From assembly GCA_017399965.1 (NCBI GenBank), contig JAFQAP010000004.1:91348-155347 (forward strand): a DNA stretch of 64,000 nt. Reading direction: 5' to 3'. The position numbers and the translations under genes are program-made. Below are positions 25,235 to 34,745 of this stretch, in pieces. The notes beneath the pieces were generated by a model. It saw only the letters and a program-made list of their open reading frames with translations, made no database searches and had not been told where the DNA came from. This DNA comes from Clostridia bacterium. Lineage in GTDB: Bacteria; Bacillota; Clostridia; Oscillospirales; CAG-382. Positions within the stretch are counted from its first letter, which is position 1; every line of letters begins with the position of its first letter.

Positions 25235-26398
25235 ATGGATTACATAAAGCTTTGCGAAAAATACAATTTCGAAATGCCTGCATACGCAAAAGAGTATTTT
25301 GAAGATTTTTCGGCGGAATATAAAAGAGACGTTCCCGTGCTTTCGGCTGAAAATGCGGCTTACGTTGCGGACGCCACTTCCCTGCCCGAGGATGGCAAGC
25401 AGGCACTTATAAGCTGTGCGGAGATCATAAATGCCGACGATGACGCTCACCTGTGCGCATCATTTCTTGCGTATATAACCGTATATAAGCGTGTGCCCTG
25501 GGTGAATTACATATATTGGGACGATCTTTTTACCGTAGAAGGTCTTAAGCCCGAGCAGGTCGGCTGGGTATTGGTTGCCACACAGCTTGCAAATACGCTT
25601 ATAAACAAAAAGCCCCCGAAGGATCTTAACGAAGAAAATATAAATGCGTTCCGCGGATATTCCCATGCTTGCTTTAACCAAAAGGGTTATTGGGGAATTC
25701 TGGAATGGCATTGGAATATGCTTTGTGCAGGCGGATGTATGTTTATGTTCGGCGTGCTAAAATTCGTACCCGGCGAATTTACGGGAGATTACCCCGTTAT
25801 TACCGACGGAAGCAGATACGTTTCTCTTATCGGCGGTGAATATTTTATCGGCAAGGACGGAGAATTGGTTGATTGCGAAGAAAAATCTGTTGGTAAAACA
25901 AGCTTTTACGAGGATGATGAAAAATATATAGGTCACGTGGTTTCTCCCGACGGAAAAGTGGCTTATGAGAGCACCGAATTTTCCAAATCCGTTTGGAAGG
26001 ATTATCTCCGAGGCGGTACTCACACTATTGAAATACACATTCCCGCAAAAATACAGTACACGCCCGACGCTATAAAGGACGCATACAAGCAGGCGGTTGA
26101 GTTTTTTGGAGACTTTTACCCTCAGCACAAGCCCAAAGCCATTGCGGGATATTCCTGGATATTCTCTCCCCAGCTTGAAAAGGTACTGCCTGAAACCAGT
26201 AACATACTCGCCGTTAACCGCAGTATGCATATACTTCCCTCCACAGGCTCTTTCGGCGCGGACTGCAGATTTGTACGTGAAGGCTCAAGCCTGCAAAAGC
26301 GTATGGCAGAAGAATGTGAAAAAGGCACTGAATTCCACTACGCTGTAATGTATACGGCTATTGACGAGATAGATACCTTTGGAAAAGAAATCGTGTGA
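25235..26398 (+). CDS. Acyltransferase-domain protein (NAT_N/GNAT_C type)
   Basis: A 387-residue soluble protein. The C-terminal half matches the GNAT-like C-terminal domain family: IEIHIPAKIQYTPDAIKDA, VEFFGDFYP, GYSWIFSPQLEKVLPETSN. The N-terminal half (LPEDGKQALISCAE...RVPWVNYIYWDDLF) matches its partner N-terminal domain. These proteins are annotated as acyltransferases but no substrate is known to me. The start, ATG at 25235, is 3 bases after the phosphoesterase stop. Reading both genes from one transcript suggests consecutive steps on one phosphorylated or acylated metabolite; this is inference. Confidence 0.8.
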   Translation: MDYIKLCEKYNFEMPAYAKEYFEDFSAEYKRDVPVLSAENAAYVADATSLPEDGKQALISCAEIINADDDAHLCASFLAYITVYKRVPWVNYIYWDDLFTVEGLKPEQVGWVLVATQLANTLINKKPPKDLNEENINAFRGYSHACFNQKGYWGILEWHWNMLCAGGCMFMFGVLKFVPGEFTGDYPVITDGSRYVSLIGGEYFIGKDGELVDCEEKSVGKTSFYEDDEKYIGHVVSPDGKVAYESTEFSKSVWKDYLRGGTHTIEIHIPAKIQYTPDAIKDAYKQAVEFFGDFYPQHKPKAIAGYSWIFSPQLEKVLPETSNILAVNRSMHILPSTGSFGADCRFVREGSSLQKRMAEECEKGTEFHYAVMYTAIDEIDTFGKEIV

Positions 26399-26412
26399 AA
26401 GGGATTTTTTAA

Positions 26413-28869
26413 ATGAAAAAAACATTATGTGTTTTTCTGGTTATGCTTATGTGCTTTTGCGCACTTCCCTCAATCGATGCGTATGCGGAAGATATAGAAC
26501 TTATTGAAGAAGATAATTATACTATTCTGTGGACCAGCGATCCCCAATGGTATTCCTTTGCATACCAAGAGATACTCATTGACCAAAACGAATGGGTAAT
26601 CGAAAATTTTGACCGTCTGAATGTGAAATACATTATTCACACGGGAGATTTTGTAGACCTGCCTCACAACCGCGATCAATGGGGATTCGTAACCGATCAG
26701 TACAAAAAATGGGACGATTCCGGACTTCCCTACGGTGTTCTTGCGGGAAACCACGACGTTGACGGAACCGACTACACCGAATTCGGCGAATATTTCGGCG
26801 CTGCTCGTTTTGAAAACAACGATTGGTACGGCGAAAGCTACGAAAATAACCGCGGTCATTACGATCTGATGACTATTGACGGAACGGATTTCATATTCGT
26901 TTATCTGGGCTACGGCGACCACACCGAAGCGGATTACAAATGGATAAACGGAGTGCTGGAAAAGCATGCGGACCGCATTGCTTTTATTTCATTTCACGAA
27001 TACCTTTACGCCAACGGAACACGTACGGAGATCGGCAACGAGATATTCGACAAAGTCGTTTTGAAAAATCCCAACGTACGTATGGTTATGTGCGGACACA
27101 ATTATAATGCAACCAGATTGGTAGAAGACATTGACGATAACGGCGACGGAATTGCCGACAGAACCGTTTACCAGCTAATGGCAAACTACCAAAATCTCGA
27201 AAACGGCGGAAACGGATATATGCGTTTTTTGGAGTTTGATAAAAAAGACGGCACCGTCGCATTCCGTACCTATTCCCCTTATCTGAATGATTTTAACGCC
27301 TATGAAAACCGAGGCGACGAAATGGACGAATACGGCTACCGAGATGAATTCACGATTCCCTTTGACTTTACCGCGCCCAAGGCAAAGGAAGAATCAGATC
27401 CCGAAAAGGGAACCGTAATTCTAAATGCGACGGCTGTATTCGGAGATATCGAAAAAACCGCGCTTCCGTTAAATTATATAAACACTGCCGAAAACGGAGC
27501 ATCATATAACAACGCGGGAATATATGACCGTACTTTTTCACTTGATGCCCGCGATGCCGTAAAAGAAGGCGCAAGCGTAAACTACATTGTGATCCGTTAC
27601 AAAGATAAGATCGGATACCGTGTAAGCGATATTATTTACGGAAACGATAGCGCTTCCGTTCCCGCAATACCTCAGGACGGAAGGGTTATAGTAGTTGCCG
27701 AGAATGCGAAAGACAAGGCAGGTAACGAATTTGATATAAACAGTATCTCTGTTGGACAAGCTGTTACCTTCAGTCAGCTTTCGGGCGTTATCTCGCCGCT
27801 TCTGACGTCCCACGCAAACATAGTTATTGATTCTGTTGACAGAGCGTTTAATATTGACGGCGCGAACCGTACCGTAAAAGCAGATGAACTGATCATATTC
27901 GACAGCACCTGGGGAAAAACCACCTTCAATAAGGATGACGATAACAAGTGGAATATGATATTCACTTTCTCCCCTGTTGACGGCGCAAAGAACAAATATA
28001 CTCTTACTGCGGCTTCCACGGTATCCGGCGAAGCAAAGGAAGAGGACATACCCGTAGGCGGATTTGCAATGATAATGAACACCGCTTCATATGAAAGCTC
28101 TTTCCGCGCAAGTATGCGAAAGGTGCTTACAGTCGGTTCGGCGATAACGCTGAACGGATATTTACCCGGTGAAGGGTATGTATACGAAGGAGAAAGCATA
28201 ATATCTGCCGATCCGTCGGATTGGAGTTATGATAACACAACGCTGGTGGTTGAAAAAAGTTCCGAAAATTCCCTTATTTTATATAACACCGACGGTCTTT
28301 GGCCCGACGCACGTTATAACCTGAAATCTCCGATAACCTTTGATCCGGAAAACGCTTTGCTTCATTATGAGCTTGAACCGGAAGCTGATTCCAAGACCAG
28401 CATTTTGCTGTTTTGCGGCGGAAGCACACCGGATTCCTTTGCCGAAGGGCAGTATATTAAGATCAATTCCCTGCTTGCAGGCGTAACAATATCTGCCGGA
28501 AGTGGAGATATCAAAGGCGATGGAAGCAAAATAAGCGGAACGCTTGATCTTTCAACGGTAGAATTTCCCGACGGTTGCTATAACGAGGACGGTACAGTTA
28601 CCGTAAGCGGTATAAAAATATTTGCTTCCGGCAAAGCAAATACGAAGGTAATAATCAACCGTTTACTGATCTCAACAAACGGTGACGACGAAGAAAGCGA
28701 TGCCGAAGAAAGCAACCCCGAAGCGGAAAGCGAAGCCGTTGTTTCCACCCATGAAAGTGATTCCGATAATAATAACGGCAAAAACGGCTTAATACCTTGT
28801 ATAATCGTTGCGGTTACCGTAATCGTTATCGGGACTGTGGTCATTGCCGTTAAACTAAAGAAAAAATAA
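26413..28869 (+). CDS. Secreted metallophosphoesterase with C-terminal membrane anchor
   Basis: An 818-residue extracellular enzyme. Signal peptide at about 1-25. The phosphoesterase domain (about 35-310) shows SDPQW, HTGDFVD, AGNHDVDG, SFHEY and CGHNYN. Residues about 330-740 hold beta-rich modules of unknown type. A Glu/Ser/Asn linker (about 755-785) precedes one membrane helix and a KLKKK end. It is third in the run begun by the cytoplasmic phosphoesterase and lies 14 bases after the acyltransferase. Probably removes phosphate from extracellular phosphoesters such as nucleotides or polymer-linked phosphates. Confidence 0.86.
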   Translation: MKKTLCVFLVMLMCFCALPSIDAYAEDIELIEEDNYTILWTSDPQWYSFAYQEILIDQNEWVIENFDRLNVKYIIHTGDFVDLPHNRDQWGFVTDQYKKWDDSGLPYGVLAGNHDVDGTDYTEFGEYFGAARFENNDWYGESYENNRGHYDLMTIDGTDFIFVYLGYGDHTEADYKWINGVLEKHADRIAFISFHEYLYANGTRTEIGNEIFDKVVLKNPNVRMVMCGHNYNATRLVEDIDDNGDGIADRTVYQLMANYQNLENGGNGYMRFLEFDKKDGTVAFRTYSPYLNDFNAYENRGDEMDEYGYRDEFTIPFDFTAPKAKEESDPEKGTVILNATAVFGDIEKTALPLNYINTAENGASYNNAGIYDRTFSLDARDAVKEGASVNYIVIRYKDKIGYRVSDIIYGNDSASVPAIPQDGRVIVVAENAKDKAGNEFDINSISVGQAVTFSQLSGVISPLLTSHANIVIDSVDRAFNIDGANRTVKADELIIFDSTWGKTTFNKDDDNKWNMIFTFSPVDGAKNKYTLTAASTVSGEAKEEDIPVGGFAMIMNTASYESSFRASMRKVLTVGSAITLNGYLPGEGYVYEGESIISADPSDWSYDNTTLVVEKSSENSLILYNTDGLWPDARYNLKSPITFDPENALLHYELEPEADSKTSILLFCGGSTPDSFAEGQYIKINSLLAGVTISAGSGDIKGDGSKISGTLDLSTVEFPDGCYNEDGTVTVSGIKIFASGKANTKVIINRLLISTNGDDEESDAEESNPEAESEAVVSTHESDSDNNNGKNGLIPCIIVAVTVIVIGTVVIAVKLKKK

Positions 28870-28875
28870 AGTAAA

Positions 28876-28914
28876 ATTCCCGCAAAGCATCAAGAGCCTT
28901 GCGGGAATGTTTTT
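28876..28914. terminator. Bidirectional terminator
   Basis: ATTCCCGCAA pairs with TTGCGGGAAT; T runs follow on both strands. It overlaps the last codon of the XRE regulator gene. Confidence 0.8.
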
Positions 28915-29704
28915 ATTTGATTTTAGCTTTCATTTCGTCTGCTTTTTCTTTAAAACTGATTCGTACTGAATCCCAATTACTGCTGCATTCAAGTACGTCC
29001 AAAATCTTCAAGGACTTTTCGCATTGGTTCAATGCGTTTTGAAATTCGCCCTTTTCCTTGTAGCAATCGACCATTATTGAATGCATATCCAACATATTCT
29101 GAAGACACACTCCCTCTTCTGTGCAAGCCGCACGCCATTTCTCCTCGCCTTCCATAACCTCGGCTTTTACCGAAAGATGAGAAATGTATATTTCGGGTAT
29201 TATGTCAATCACTTTCCGCGCACTGTCAAGGTCATTTTTTGATTTATATGCGTATGCCATGAATCGGCAAGCATCGTATTTTAAGCCATCATCCTTAGTA
29301 ACATCCAGTATTTTGGAGCCTATCTTTAGCACTTCGTCTGGATTTGAATCCAAATCCACCACGTACAAAAGGTTACACAGTAAAATATCATTATCGGGAT
29401 ATTCCTTCAACCCTTTTTCAAGTATTTCCCGCGCTTTTTCATTGTCGCTAAAGCGGTATTTCCAGCTTTCTTTTGCTATTTCAAGGGACTTTTCTTCTAT
29501 TTCACTTTGGTTAAAATCGAAAAGCGTATCCATAGATACATCAAAATACCGTGCCAAGACAGGCAAAAGGGTTATATCGGGAAAGGCTATATTATTTTCC
29601 CACTTGCTCACCGCCTGAAAAGAGATACCCATACTTTCCGCAAGCTGTTCTTGGGTTACCCCCCGCTGTTTGCGAAGCTCTTTAATTTTATTGCCTATAT
29701 TCAT
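28913..29704 (-). CDS. XRE-family transcriptional regulator with TPR-like C-terminus
   Basis: A 263-residue regulator. The N-terminal Cro/C1-type helix-turn-helix (about 6-62) includes RGVTQEQLAESMGISFQAVSKWE, then SMDTLFDF. The remainder is alpha-helical and shows degenerate tetratricopeptide-like repeats (REILEKGLKEYPDNDILLC), a layout used by regulators that sense peptides or small ligands. ATG with GGAGG upstream and its own promoter. It lies between the phosphoesterase cluster and the GH20 gene; targets unknown. Confidence 0.9.
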   Translation of the reverse strand: MNIGNKIKELRKQRGVTQEQLAESMGISFQAVSKWENNIAFPDITLLPVLARYFDVSMDTLFDFNQSEIEEKSLEIAKESWKYRFSDNEKAREILEKGLKEYPDNDILLCNLLYVVDLDSNPDEVLKIGSKILDVTKDDGLKYDACRFMAYAYKSKNDLDSARKVIDIIPEIYISHLSVKAEVMEGEEKWRAACTEEGVCLQNMLDMHSIMVDCYKEKGEFQNALNQCEKSLKILDVLECSSNWDSVRISFKEKADEMKAKIK

Positions 29705-29753
29705 TTACGAACCTCCGAATTATTTTCAAGACGGCGCCTGCCTTGTGATATTG

Positions 29754-29782
29754 ATTATAGCACGGGCATTGTATTAAAGCAA
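29754..29782 (-). promoter_or_regulatory. Promoter of the XRE regulator gene
   Basis: Minus strand: TTGCTT (29777-29782), 17 bases, TATAAT (29754-29759). Confidence 0.75.
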
Positions 29783-29802
29783 TAACTGTATAAACGAGGT
29801 TT

Positions 29803-29842
29803 TTCAACCAATAGTTGAAGTGCACCGTAAAACACGGTGCAC
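29803..29842 (-). terminator. Tandem hairpins after the GH20 gene (probable terminator)
   Basis: Two adjacent inverted repeats: TTCAAC/GTTGAA (29803-29819) and GTGCACCGT/ACGGTGCAC (29820-29842). Read on the minus strand they follow the GH20 stop, and the second is followed by GAAAAACC rather than a long T run. Confidence 0.6.
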
Positions 29843-29852
29843 CATTTGACTA

Positions 29853-32510
29853 TTACTTTTTCTTTTTAAAGATAAAATATGCGGCAGCGGCGGCAACAGC
29901 GGCGGCGGCAACGCCAAGACCTATCCACAGACCCGCGTTGTTTTTCTTTGCGGGAGCTTCTGCGGGAGTAGAGGTATCAATGTTATTCTTGGATTCTTCA
30001 AAGGCGGACATCTCTTTTTGCAGAATTTCCGTAAGAGCCGCAAGATGGGTATCGTAAATATACTCTTCGTCAAGATAGTTTTCCAGTTTTTGCATTGCGT
30101 TTTTAAGGGATTCGGGCGCTCCCTCAATGACCATATCCAATGCCTTGTTTACAAGCTCGTTGTATTCCTTGGGGTTAAAGCCGTACACTTCGAATTCCAG
30201 AATTCCACCGCTGTAATATGCGTTCCAATCCTGAATATAAAAGCGCTTCTTTTGCTCGTACTTTATATAACGGGCTTTAACGGCTTCAAAAGGCACGGTA
30301 TCCGTCTGCTTGGCTCTGTCCTCGCCCGTTTGAATATGGGCGACCTCTGTATAATTTTCACCGTCCTCGGAAACCGAAACGACGTAATCTGAAATATGCT
30401 CGTTGAATCGGATGACCACCTTATCCACGGTACGTACCGAGCCGAGATCCACGACCATCCACTGGTAATCCGCTTTCGCTGAAAATGACACGCGGGTGGC
30501 GGGATTGCCGTCAAGTGCGAGATCGGGTGTAAAGCGTCCGTCCTCCACCTCCAAAGCGGAAACCGTAGCAGTTTTACCTAAAGCGTAGTTGCCGTTTACA
30601 ACGCGGTGGGAAAGATCGGCTGCGCCGCTTTCAACAGAAAGATTTTCTGTTTTTCCGTCAAGACCTTCACCGATCTTTTCAAGAGGAAGAGTAAATGTTG
30701 AGCTTCTTGTAAGAGAGGTATTCTTGGTGTTAACGGGGGTATAGAAATACGTATCGTTTACTACCAGAACTGTCTGCTTATTGTCGGCGATCAGCTTGAT
30801 ATTTGTCTTCTCGCCTTCTGCCAGCTTGTGCTTGAATTTGAAATCGTATACGCCCCGTTTGAAGCCCATATTACCGTTTTTATCTACGTAAAATTCGCCG
30901 TCCTCACCGCCGAAAAGAGTAAATCCGTTTCCGAGAGAATCTACGGTTACATCAACACTTGCGGTATAGGGCCAGCCGAAGGATTTTACACCTTCGGGTA
31001 CGGTATTTTTAATATTCTCGACATCGTGGCGTCCGGGGTCGCCTTCGGGTGAATAGAGAGAAAGTTTTTCATAGCGGGAAACGAAATCGGAAGCATCTAT
31101 TTTTTTGGTCTGCTCGCCGCACCAGGTCTTTTCGGACATAAAGCAAACCGCGCCGCGGAGGCGGTCGAAAACATCAAAGATCGAAAATCCGCTGTATTCG
31201 GTGTGAAGATCGTTCCAAAGGGCAAAGTTGCCGCCCAAAAGCTGTTCGTGGTCGGGGTCAACCGCCGTAGAAGAATCGTAACCCATATAATTTACGTACC
31301 AAGTGGTATAAAGAGACTGAAGATTATAATAATCCGCAAATCCGTAATTTCCGCCGGGAACTATATACAATACGGGACCGCAGGTATTTATAATATCATA
31401 ACCCATATCAAAAAGTGTCTTGTAATCGGAAAGCTCTACCGCCCAGAAGTTTGCCTCTGCCTCTGAGGAAACGGGAGTTTCTCCGTTAAAGCCTTTGTTG
31501 CCGAAGGAGCCCCAAAAGCGCGGGATATATCCGCGGGAATTAACGTGATCTATCAGCTCATCGGTATAAGCGCGCATAAGCTCGTTGTATCCTTCGGGGT
31601 ATTCATCGGTACCGATATGAACTCTCTTGGAAACGAACACAGGATCGTCACCAGTCATATATTCATCAAAAAGGTCTTTTACAAACTGAATAACCTCGGG
31701 CTTGGAAATATCAAGATGTCCGCTATCCAGCATATAATCGGGGTTTACGTTGTTAAAGCAAGCGGAATGTGCAGGAGTATCGATTTCTGTTATAACCTCG
31801 ATGCCGTATTCAAGCATCCGCTTTTGGTATGCGCGGTATTCGTCCTTGGTGTAATAGCCGTCGGTTGCGGTCAAGCCTTCAACATCGCTTTCAAGGCGGA
31901 AAGCGGAATAATTGTTTGCGCCTTTATCGTTAATATGAAGATGTATTTCGTTAAGCTTGAAGAATGCGCAATACTTGGTTATTTCTTCTACGTAATCCAG
32001 AGGGATCCAGGCTCTGCCCACATCAAGCATACCGCCGCGTATCTGATAATAGCTAAAGTCTCTTGCTTTACCGCAGGGAACGTATCCGTCCGTCTTTACA
32101 GACTGCAAGACAGTATATACGCTGTATAAAAATCCGATATCCTCAGGTGCTTTTACGGTTATGGATTTTTCGGTTATCTCCATTGTATAACCGTCTTTAC
32201 CAAGTGCTTCATCGCTTTTATCGGTTACAAAGAAGATATCGCCGCCCTCCTCGGTAAAGAGTACCCGAACTCCAAGATAGGACGAAAAGGATTCGGTGAT
32301 AATATTCTTTTTGGCATCTGAAACAGCTGCGTCTTTTACGTTTATCTTGACCGTGTCCGAAAGCTTGAATTCCCCTGTGCCGCCGTCCCATTCACGGATG
32401 GCGGGAATAACCGTAGGTGCTTTGTTTACGCTGACAGCTCCTGCGCCTATACAGCAAAGCGGCATTACCGTTGCCGCAGAAAGCAAAAACGCCAAAAGTC
32501 TTTTTTTCAT
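29853..32510 (-). CDS. Family 20 beta-N-acetylhexosaminidase with discoidin module and membrane anchor
   Basis: An 885-residue secreted GH20 enzyme. Signal peptide at about 1-25; an N-terminal beta-domain (about 30-145); a TIM barrel with RGGMLDVGR near residue 163 and the catalytic Asp-Glu pair in HIGTDEYP (about residue 305); then a beta-rich region and an F5/8 type C module (about 660-810, WMVVDLGS...RYIKYEQK). An Ala-rich linker precedes one hydrophobic helix and KKKK at the end. It releases terminal GlcNAc or GalNAc from host glycans or chitin-like sugars. It starts 1 base after the methyltransferase-fold gene, with GGGAGG before the ATG. Confidence 0.93.
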   Translation of the reverse strand: MKKRLLAFLLSAATVMPLCCIGAGAVSVNKAPTVIPAIREWDGGTGEFKLSDTVKINVKDAAVSDAKKNIITESFSSYLGVRVLFTEEGGDIFFVTDKSDEALGKDGYTMEITEKSITVKAPEDIGFLYSVYTVLQSVKTDGYVPCGKARDFSYYQIRGGMLDVGRAWIPLDYVEEITKYCAFFKLNEIHLHINDKGANNYSAFRLESDVEGLTATDGYYTKDEYRAYQKRMLEYGIEVITEIDTPAHSACFNNVNPDYMLDSGHLDISKPEVIQFVKDLFDEYMTGDDPVFVSKRVHIGTDEYPEGYNELMRAYTDELIDHVNSRGYIPRFWGSFGNKGFNGETPVSSEAEANFWAVELSDYKTLFDMGYDIINTCGPVLYIVPGGNYGFADYYNLQSLYTTWYVNYMGYDSSTAVDPDHEQLLGGNFALWNDLHTEYSGFSIFDVFDRLRGAVCFMSEKTWCGEQTKKIDASDFVSRYEKLSLYSPEGDPGRHDVENIKNTVPEGVKSFGWPYTASVDVTVDSLGNGFTLFGGEDGEFYVDKNGNMGFKRGVYDFKFKHKLAEGEKTNIKLIADNKQTVLVVNDTYFYTPVNTKNTSLTRSSTFTLPLEKIGEGLDGKTENLSVESGAADLSHRVVNGNYALGKTATVSALEVEDGRFTPDLALDGNPATRVSFSAKADYQWMVVDLGSVRTVDKVVIRFNEHISDYVVSVSEDGENYTEVAHIQTGEDRAKQTDTVPFEAVKARYIKYEQKKRFYIQDWNAYYSGGILEFEVYGFNPKEYNELVNKALDMVIEGAPESLKNAMQKLENYLDEEYIYDTHLAALTEILQKEMSAFEESKNNIDTSTPAEAPAKKNNAGLWIGLGVAAAAVAAAAAYFIFKKKK

Positions 32511-32511
32511 T

Positions 32512-33597
32512 TTATGTTTCCTCCCGTATATTAAAAAACTCCCCTATTTCACACGCATTTTCTTTTAAGTATTCATAGGCTAATATATTTTGTATATCCG
32601 AAAATCCGTTAATATCAACACCTTCAAAAAGTTTCGAATTCGTGCCGCTTTTTATGCATTTATACATTTCGCTGAACAAGGGCCAGCGCATATATGATAT
32701 CATTGTTTCCTCAAGCCAATATTCCCATTTTATATGGGGAGTAAGCTTTGCAAGGCGTCGGAATTCAAGATACATATAAAGTCCGTCTCCCGCATCGTGC
32801 CATATATCCGCCAGAACGTAATTGCAATCCGTTTTGGGAAGTATTTTTTTTGCGTGGAAGAAAGCATCCTCGCACACGATCTTTATCTTATCTTTATTGG
32901 GAAAAAGAGGCAATATATTTTGGGTAAACAGTTCTATTACGTTTTTATCCTTTTCCACAACAGTAACGCTTTTTACGTTTTCCTTTGCAGACGCCATATA
33001 GGGAAAATATCCCAGTCCCAAGCCGTAGGTAACTACGTTGCCGAAGCAATTTTTGACGGCATTTTCCAGAGTGGCGGTTTCGTTTGGCATAAGTGTCATC
33101 CATTCCCTGCCGTTTTGCAGCACTGCGGGGTATGAAAACTCTTCTCTGAAAAAGCCTATGCGGGGAATTTCCGTATAATCCGCCAAAAGCAAAGGGTCAT
33201 TATACACAAATGCTTCGTAAGGCGCAAGTGAGAGCCGTTTTAATTCCCATTCGTTTTGCTTTACATCATTAAAAGATATATTACGGTAGTATGGATCGGA
33301 ACGGTAGTAAAAAGAATCCAGGCATTTAACGGAATTGGGAAGATATTTGCGAATGATTATTCTGTCTTCCTCGTTTTGTGTATCCAAACCGAAAAGCACG
33401 GTAAGTGCGGCGCAAAAAGCTTCCTCCGCGCTTGCCTGAGTGCCGTCAATAAGCTCTCTGATATATTCGTATTTGACTCCGTCGGAAAACAGATTGAGAT
33501 ATCTGCTCAAAAGAGAAGTAAACCGAAAATTTGTTTTGCGTGTTTTTTCAAGCCTTTCTACCCGTGCAATATCCGCAGAGGAAAGATAAAACTTCAT
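32512..33597 (-). CDS. Methyltransferase-fold protein of unknown function
   Basis: A 361-residue soluble protein with a Rossmann SAM-type core: VVTYGLGLGYFPYMAS (glycine loop), VTVVEKDKNVIELF (acidic end of strand 2), KIKIVCEDAF and CNYVLADIWHDAGD, the order seen in class I methyltransferases and spermidine synthases. The N-terminal 170 residues are not recognised. I chose ATG at 33597, with GGTGAG 7 bases upstream, over a GTG four codons earlier. It heads the transcript that continues into the GH20 gene, an odd pairing of a cytoplasmic enzyme with a secreted one. Confidence 0.7.
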   Translation of the reverse strand: MKFYLSSADIARVERLEKTRKTNFRFTSLLSRYLNLFSDGVKYEYIRELIDGTQASAEEAFCAALTVLFGLDTQNEEDRIIIRKYLPNSVKCLDSFYYRSDPYYRNISFNDVKQNEWELKRLSLAPYEAFVYNDPLLLADYTEIPRIGFFREEFSYPAVLQNGREWMTLMPNETATLENAVKNCFGNVVTYGLGLGYFPYMASAKENVKSVTVVEKDKNVIELFTQNILPLFPNKDKIKIVCEDAFFHAKKILPKTDCNYVLADIWHDAGDGLYMYLEFRRLAKLTPHIKWEYWLEETMISYMRWPLFSEMYKCIKSGTNSKLFEGVDINGFSDIQNILAYEYLKENACEIGEFFNIREET

Positions 33598-33622
33598 ATT
33601 ACGTCTCACCGCCTTTTATTTG

Positions 33623-33651
33623 ATTTTACATTAGTAATAAACAAAAGTCAA
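33623..33651 (-). promoter_or_regulatory. Promoter of the methyltransferase-GH20 operon
   Basis: Minus strand: TTGACT (33646-33651), 17 bases, TAAAAT (33623-33628). Confidence 0.8.
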
Positions 33652-33653
33652 TA

Positions 33654-33682
33654 TTGAAATAGGTGTAAGCTTGTGCTACAAT
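33654..33682 (+). promoter_or_regulatory. Promoter of the ASCH-TrmO gene
   Basis: TTGAAA (33654-33659), 17 bases, TACAAT (33677-33682). Its -35 is 2 bases from the divergent promoter. The -10 lies downstream of the first possible GTG at 33673, supporting the later GTG as the true start. Confidence 0.75.
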
Positions 33683-33702
33683 GCTTACAAGAGGTGATAA
33701 AA

Positions 33703-34704
33703 GTGATCCACAATATGATGCTTGCAAACGAACCTTTTGAAAGCATATATAACGGCACTAAAACAGCGGAATACAGATTATATGACGAAAAGCGCAAAAA
33801 GATCTCCGTGGGCGATACTATCGTTTTTACCAACCGAGATACGGGAGATACCGTTAAGACAGCCGTAACGTATATCAAAGTATTTCCAAGCTTTTTAGAG
33901 CTTTTTTCAGCCCTCGGCTGTGAAGGAGAGCCTTACCGGCATTGGTCTGCACAACTTCTTGCAGACAGTATGCGGGAATATTATACCGACGAGCAGGAAC
34001 AAGAGCACGGCGTGGTCGCTATAGGTATTCGTTTGGTCGGTCCCGAGCTCAGAGTGATAGCAAGAGTCAAAAACGATTTCCCTACAAAATTCGGCTTGCC
34101 GAGACAATCGGGATTGGTAGAGGAAATCAAAGGATATATAGAGTTTTTACCCGAATACCGTGTAAAGGAAGCCTTCCGCGGGCTTGACGGATATTCACAT
34201 ATATGGGTGCTATGGGGATTTTCACACGCGGAAAGAGATGAGTGGTCCCCTACCGTGCGTCCGCCCCGTCTGGGTGGAAACACCAGAATGGGAGTTTTTG
34301 CCACCCGTTCCCCTTACAGGCCGAATTCTGTGGGTATGTCCTGCCTGAAGCTGGAGAGTATTGACCACGAAAACGGCGTTTTGCAGGTTTCGGGAATGGA
34401 TATGTGCAGCGGAACTCCGGTCTATGACATAAAGCCCTATCTTACTTTTACGGACAGTAAACCTGATGCGATAAGCGGTTTTGCAGATGAAAAAAAGGAT
34501 TATTCTATAAAAGTAATAATCCCGGATGAGATAGGCAAAAAGCTACCGAAAGAAAAGCTTGCGGGACTTATGGGCGCTTTGGGTGATGACCCCCGCCCCG
34601 CTTATAAAAGAGAAGAAGAAAAGGAATACGGTTTTTCCTACGCCGGAAAAGAAGTAAAATTCGTTTACAAAAACGGCGTTTTAGTGGTAACCGAGATTGT
34701 TTAG
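33703..34704 (+). CDS. trmO: ASCH domain fused to TrmO-type tRNA N6-methyltransferase
   Basis: A 333-residue fusion. Residues about 1-108 are an ASCH domain (MLANEPFESIYNG...ISVGDTIVF...GVVAIGI), a PUA-like RNA-binding fold. Residues about 115-333 match TrmO (YaeB, UPF0066): GLPRQSG, EFLPEYRVKEAFRGLDGYSHIWVLW, RPPRLGGNTRMGVFATRSPYRPNSVGMS. TrmO methylates the t6A37 base of tRNA-Thr from SAM. The GTG at 33703 has AGAGGTGA upstream, and the promoter -10 lies beyond any earlier start. The fusion suggests the ASCH part adds tRNA binding, an inference. Confidence 0.92.
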   Translation: MIHNMMLANEPFESIYNGTKTAEYRLYDEKRKKISVGDTIVFTNRDTGDTVKTAVTYIKVFPSFLELFSALGCEGEPYRHWSAQLLADSMREYYTDEQEQEHGVVAIGIRLVGPELRVIARVKNDFPTKFGLPRQSGLVEEIKGYIEFLPEYRVKEAFRGLDGYSHIWVLWGFSHAERDEWSPTVRPPRLGGNTRMGVFATRSPYRPNSVGMSCLKLESIDHENGVLQVSGMDMCSGTPVYDIKPYLTFTDSKPDAISGFADEKKDYSIKVIIPDEIGKKLPKEKLAGLMGALGDDPRPAYKREEEKEYGFSYAGKEVKFVYKNGVLVVTEIV

Positions 34705-34713
34705 CATACAAAT

Positions 34714-34745
34714 AACCCCCGATAATATCGGGGGTTTTGGTTTTA
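34714..34745 (+). terminator. Terminator after the ASCH-TrmO gene
   Basis: AACCCCCGAT and ATCGGGGGTT with a 3-base loop, followed by TTGGTTTT; it also abuts the end of the cytidylate-kinase-like gene on the minus strand. Confidence 0.85.
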
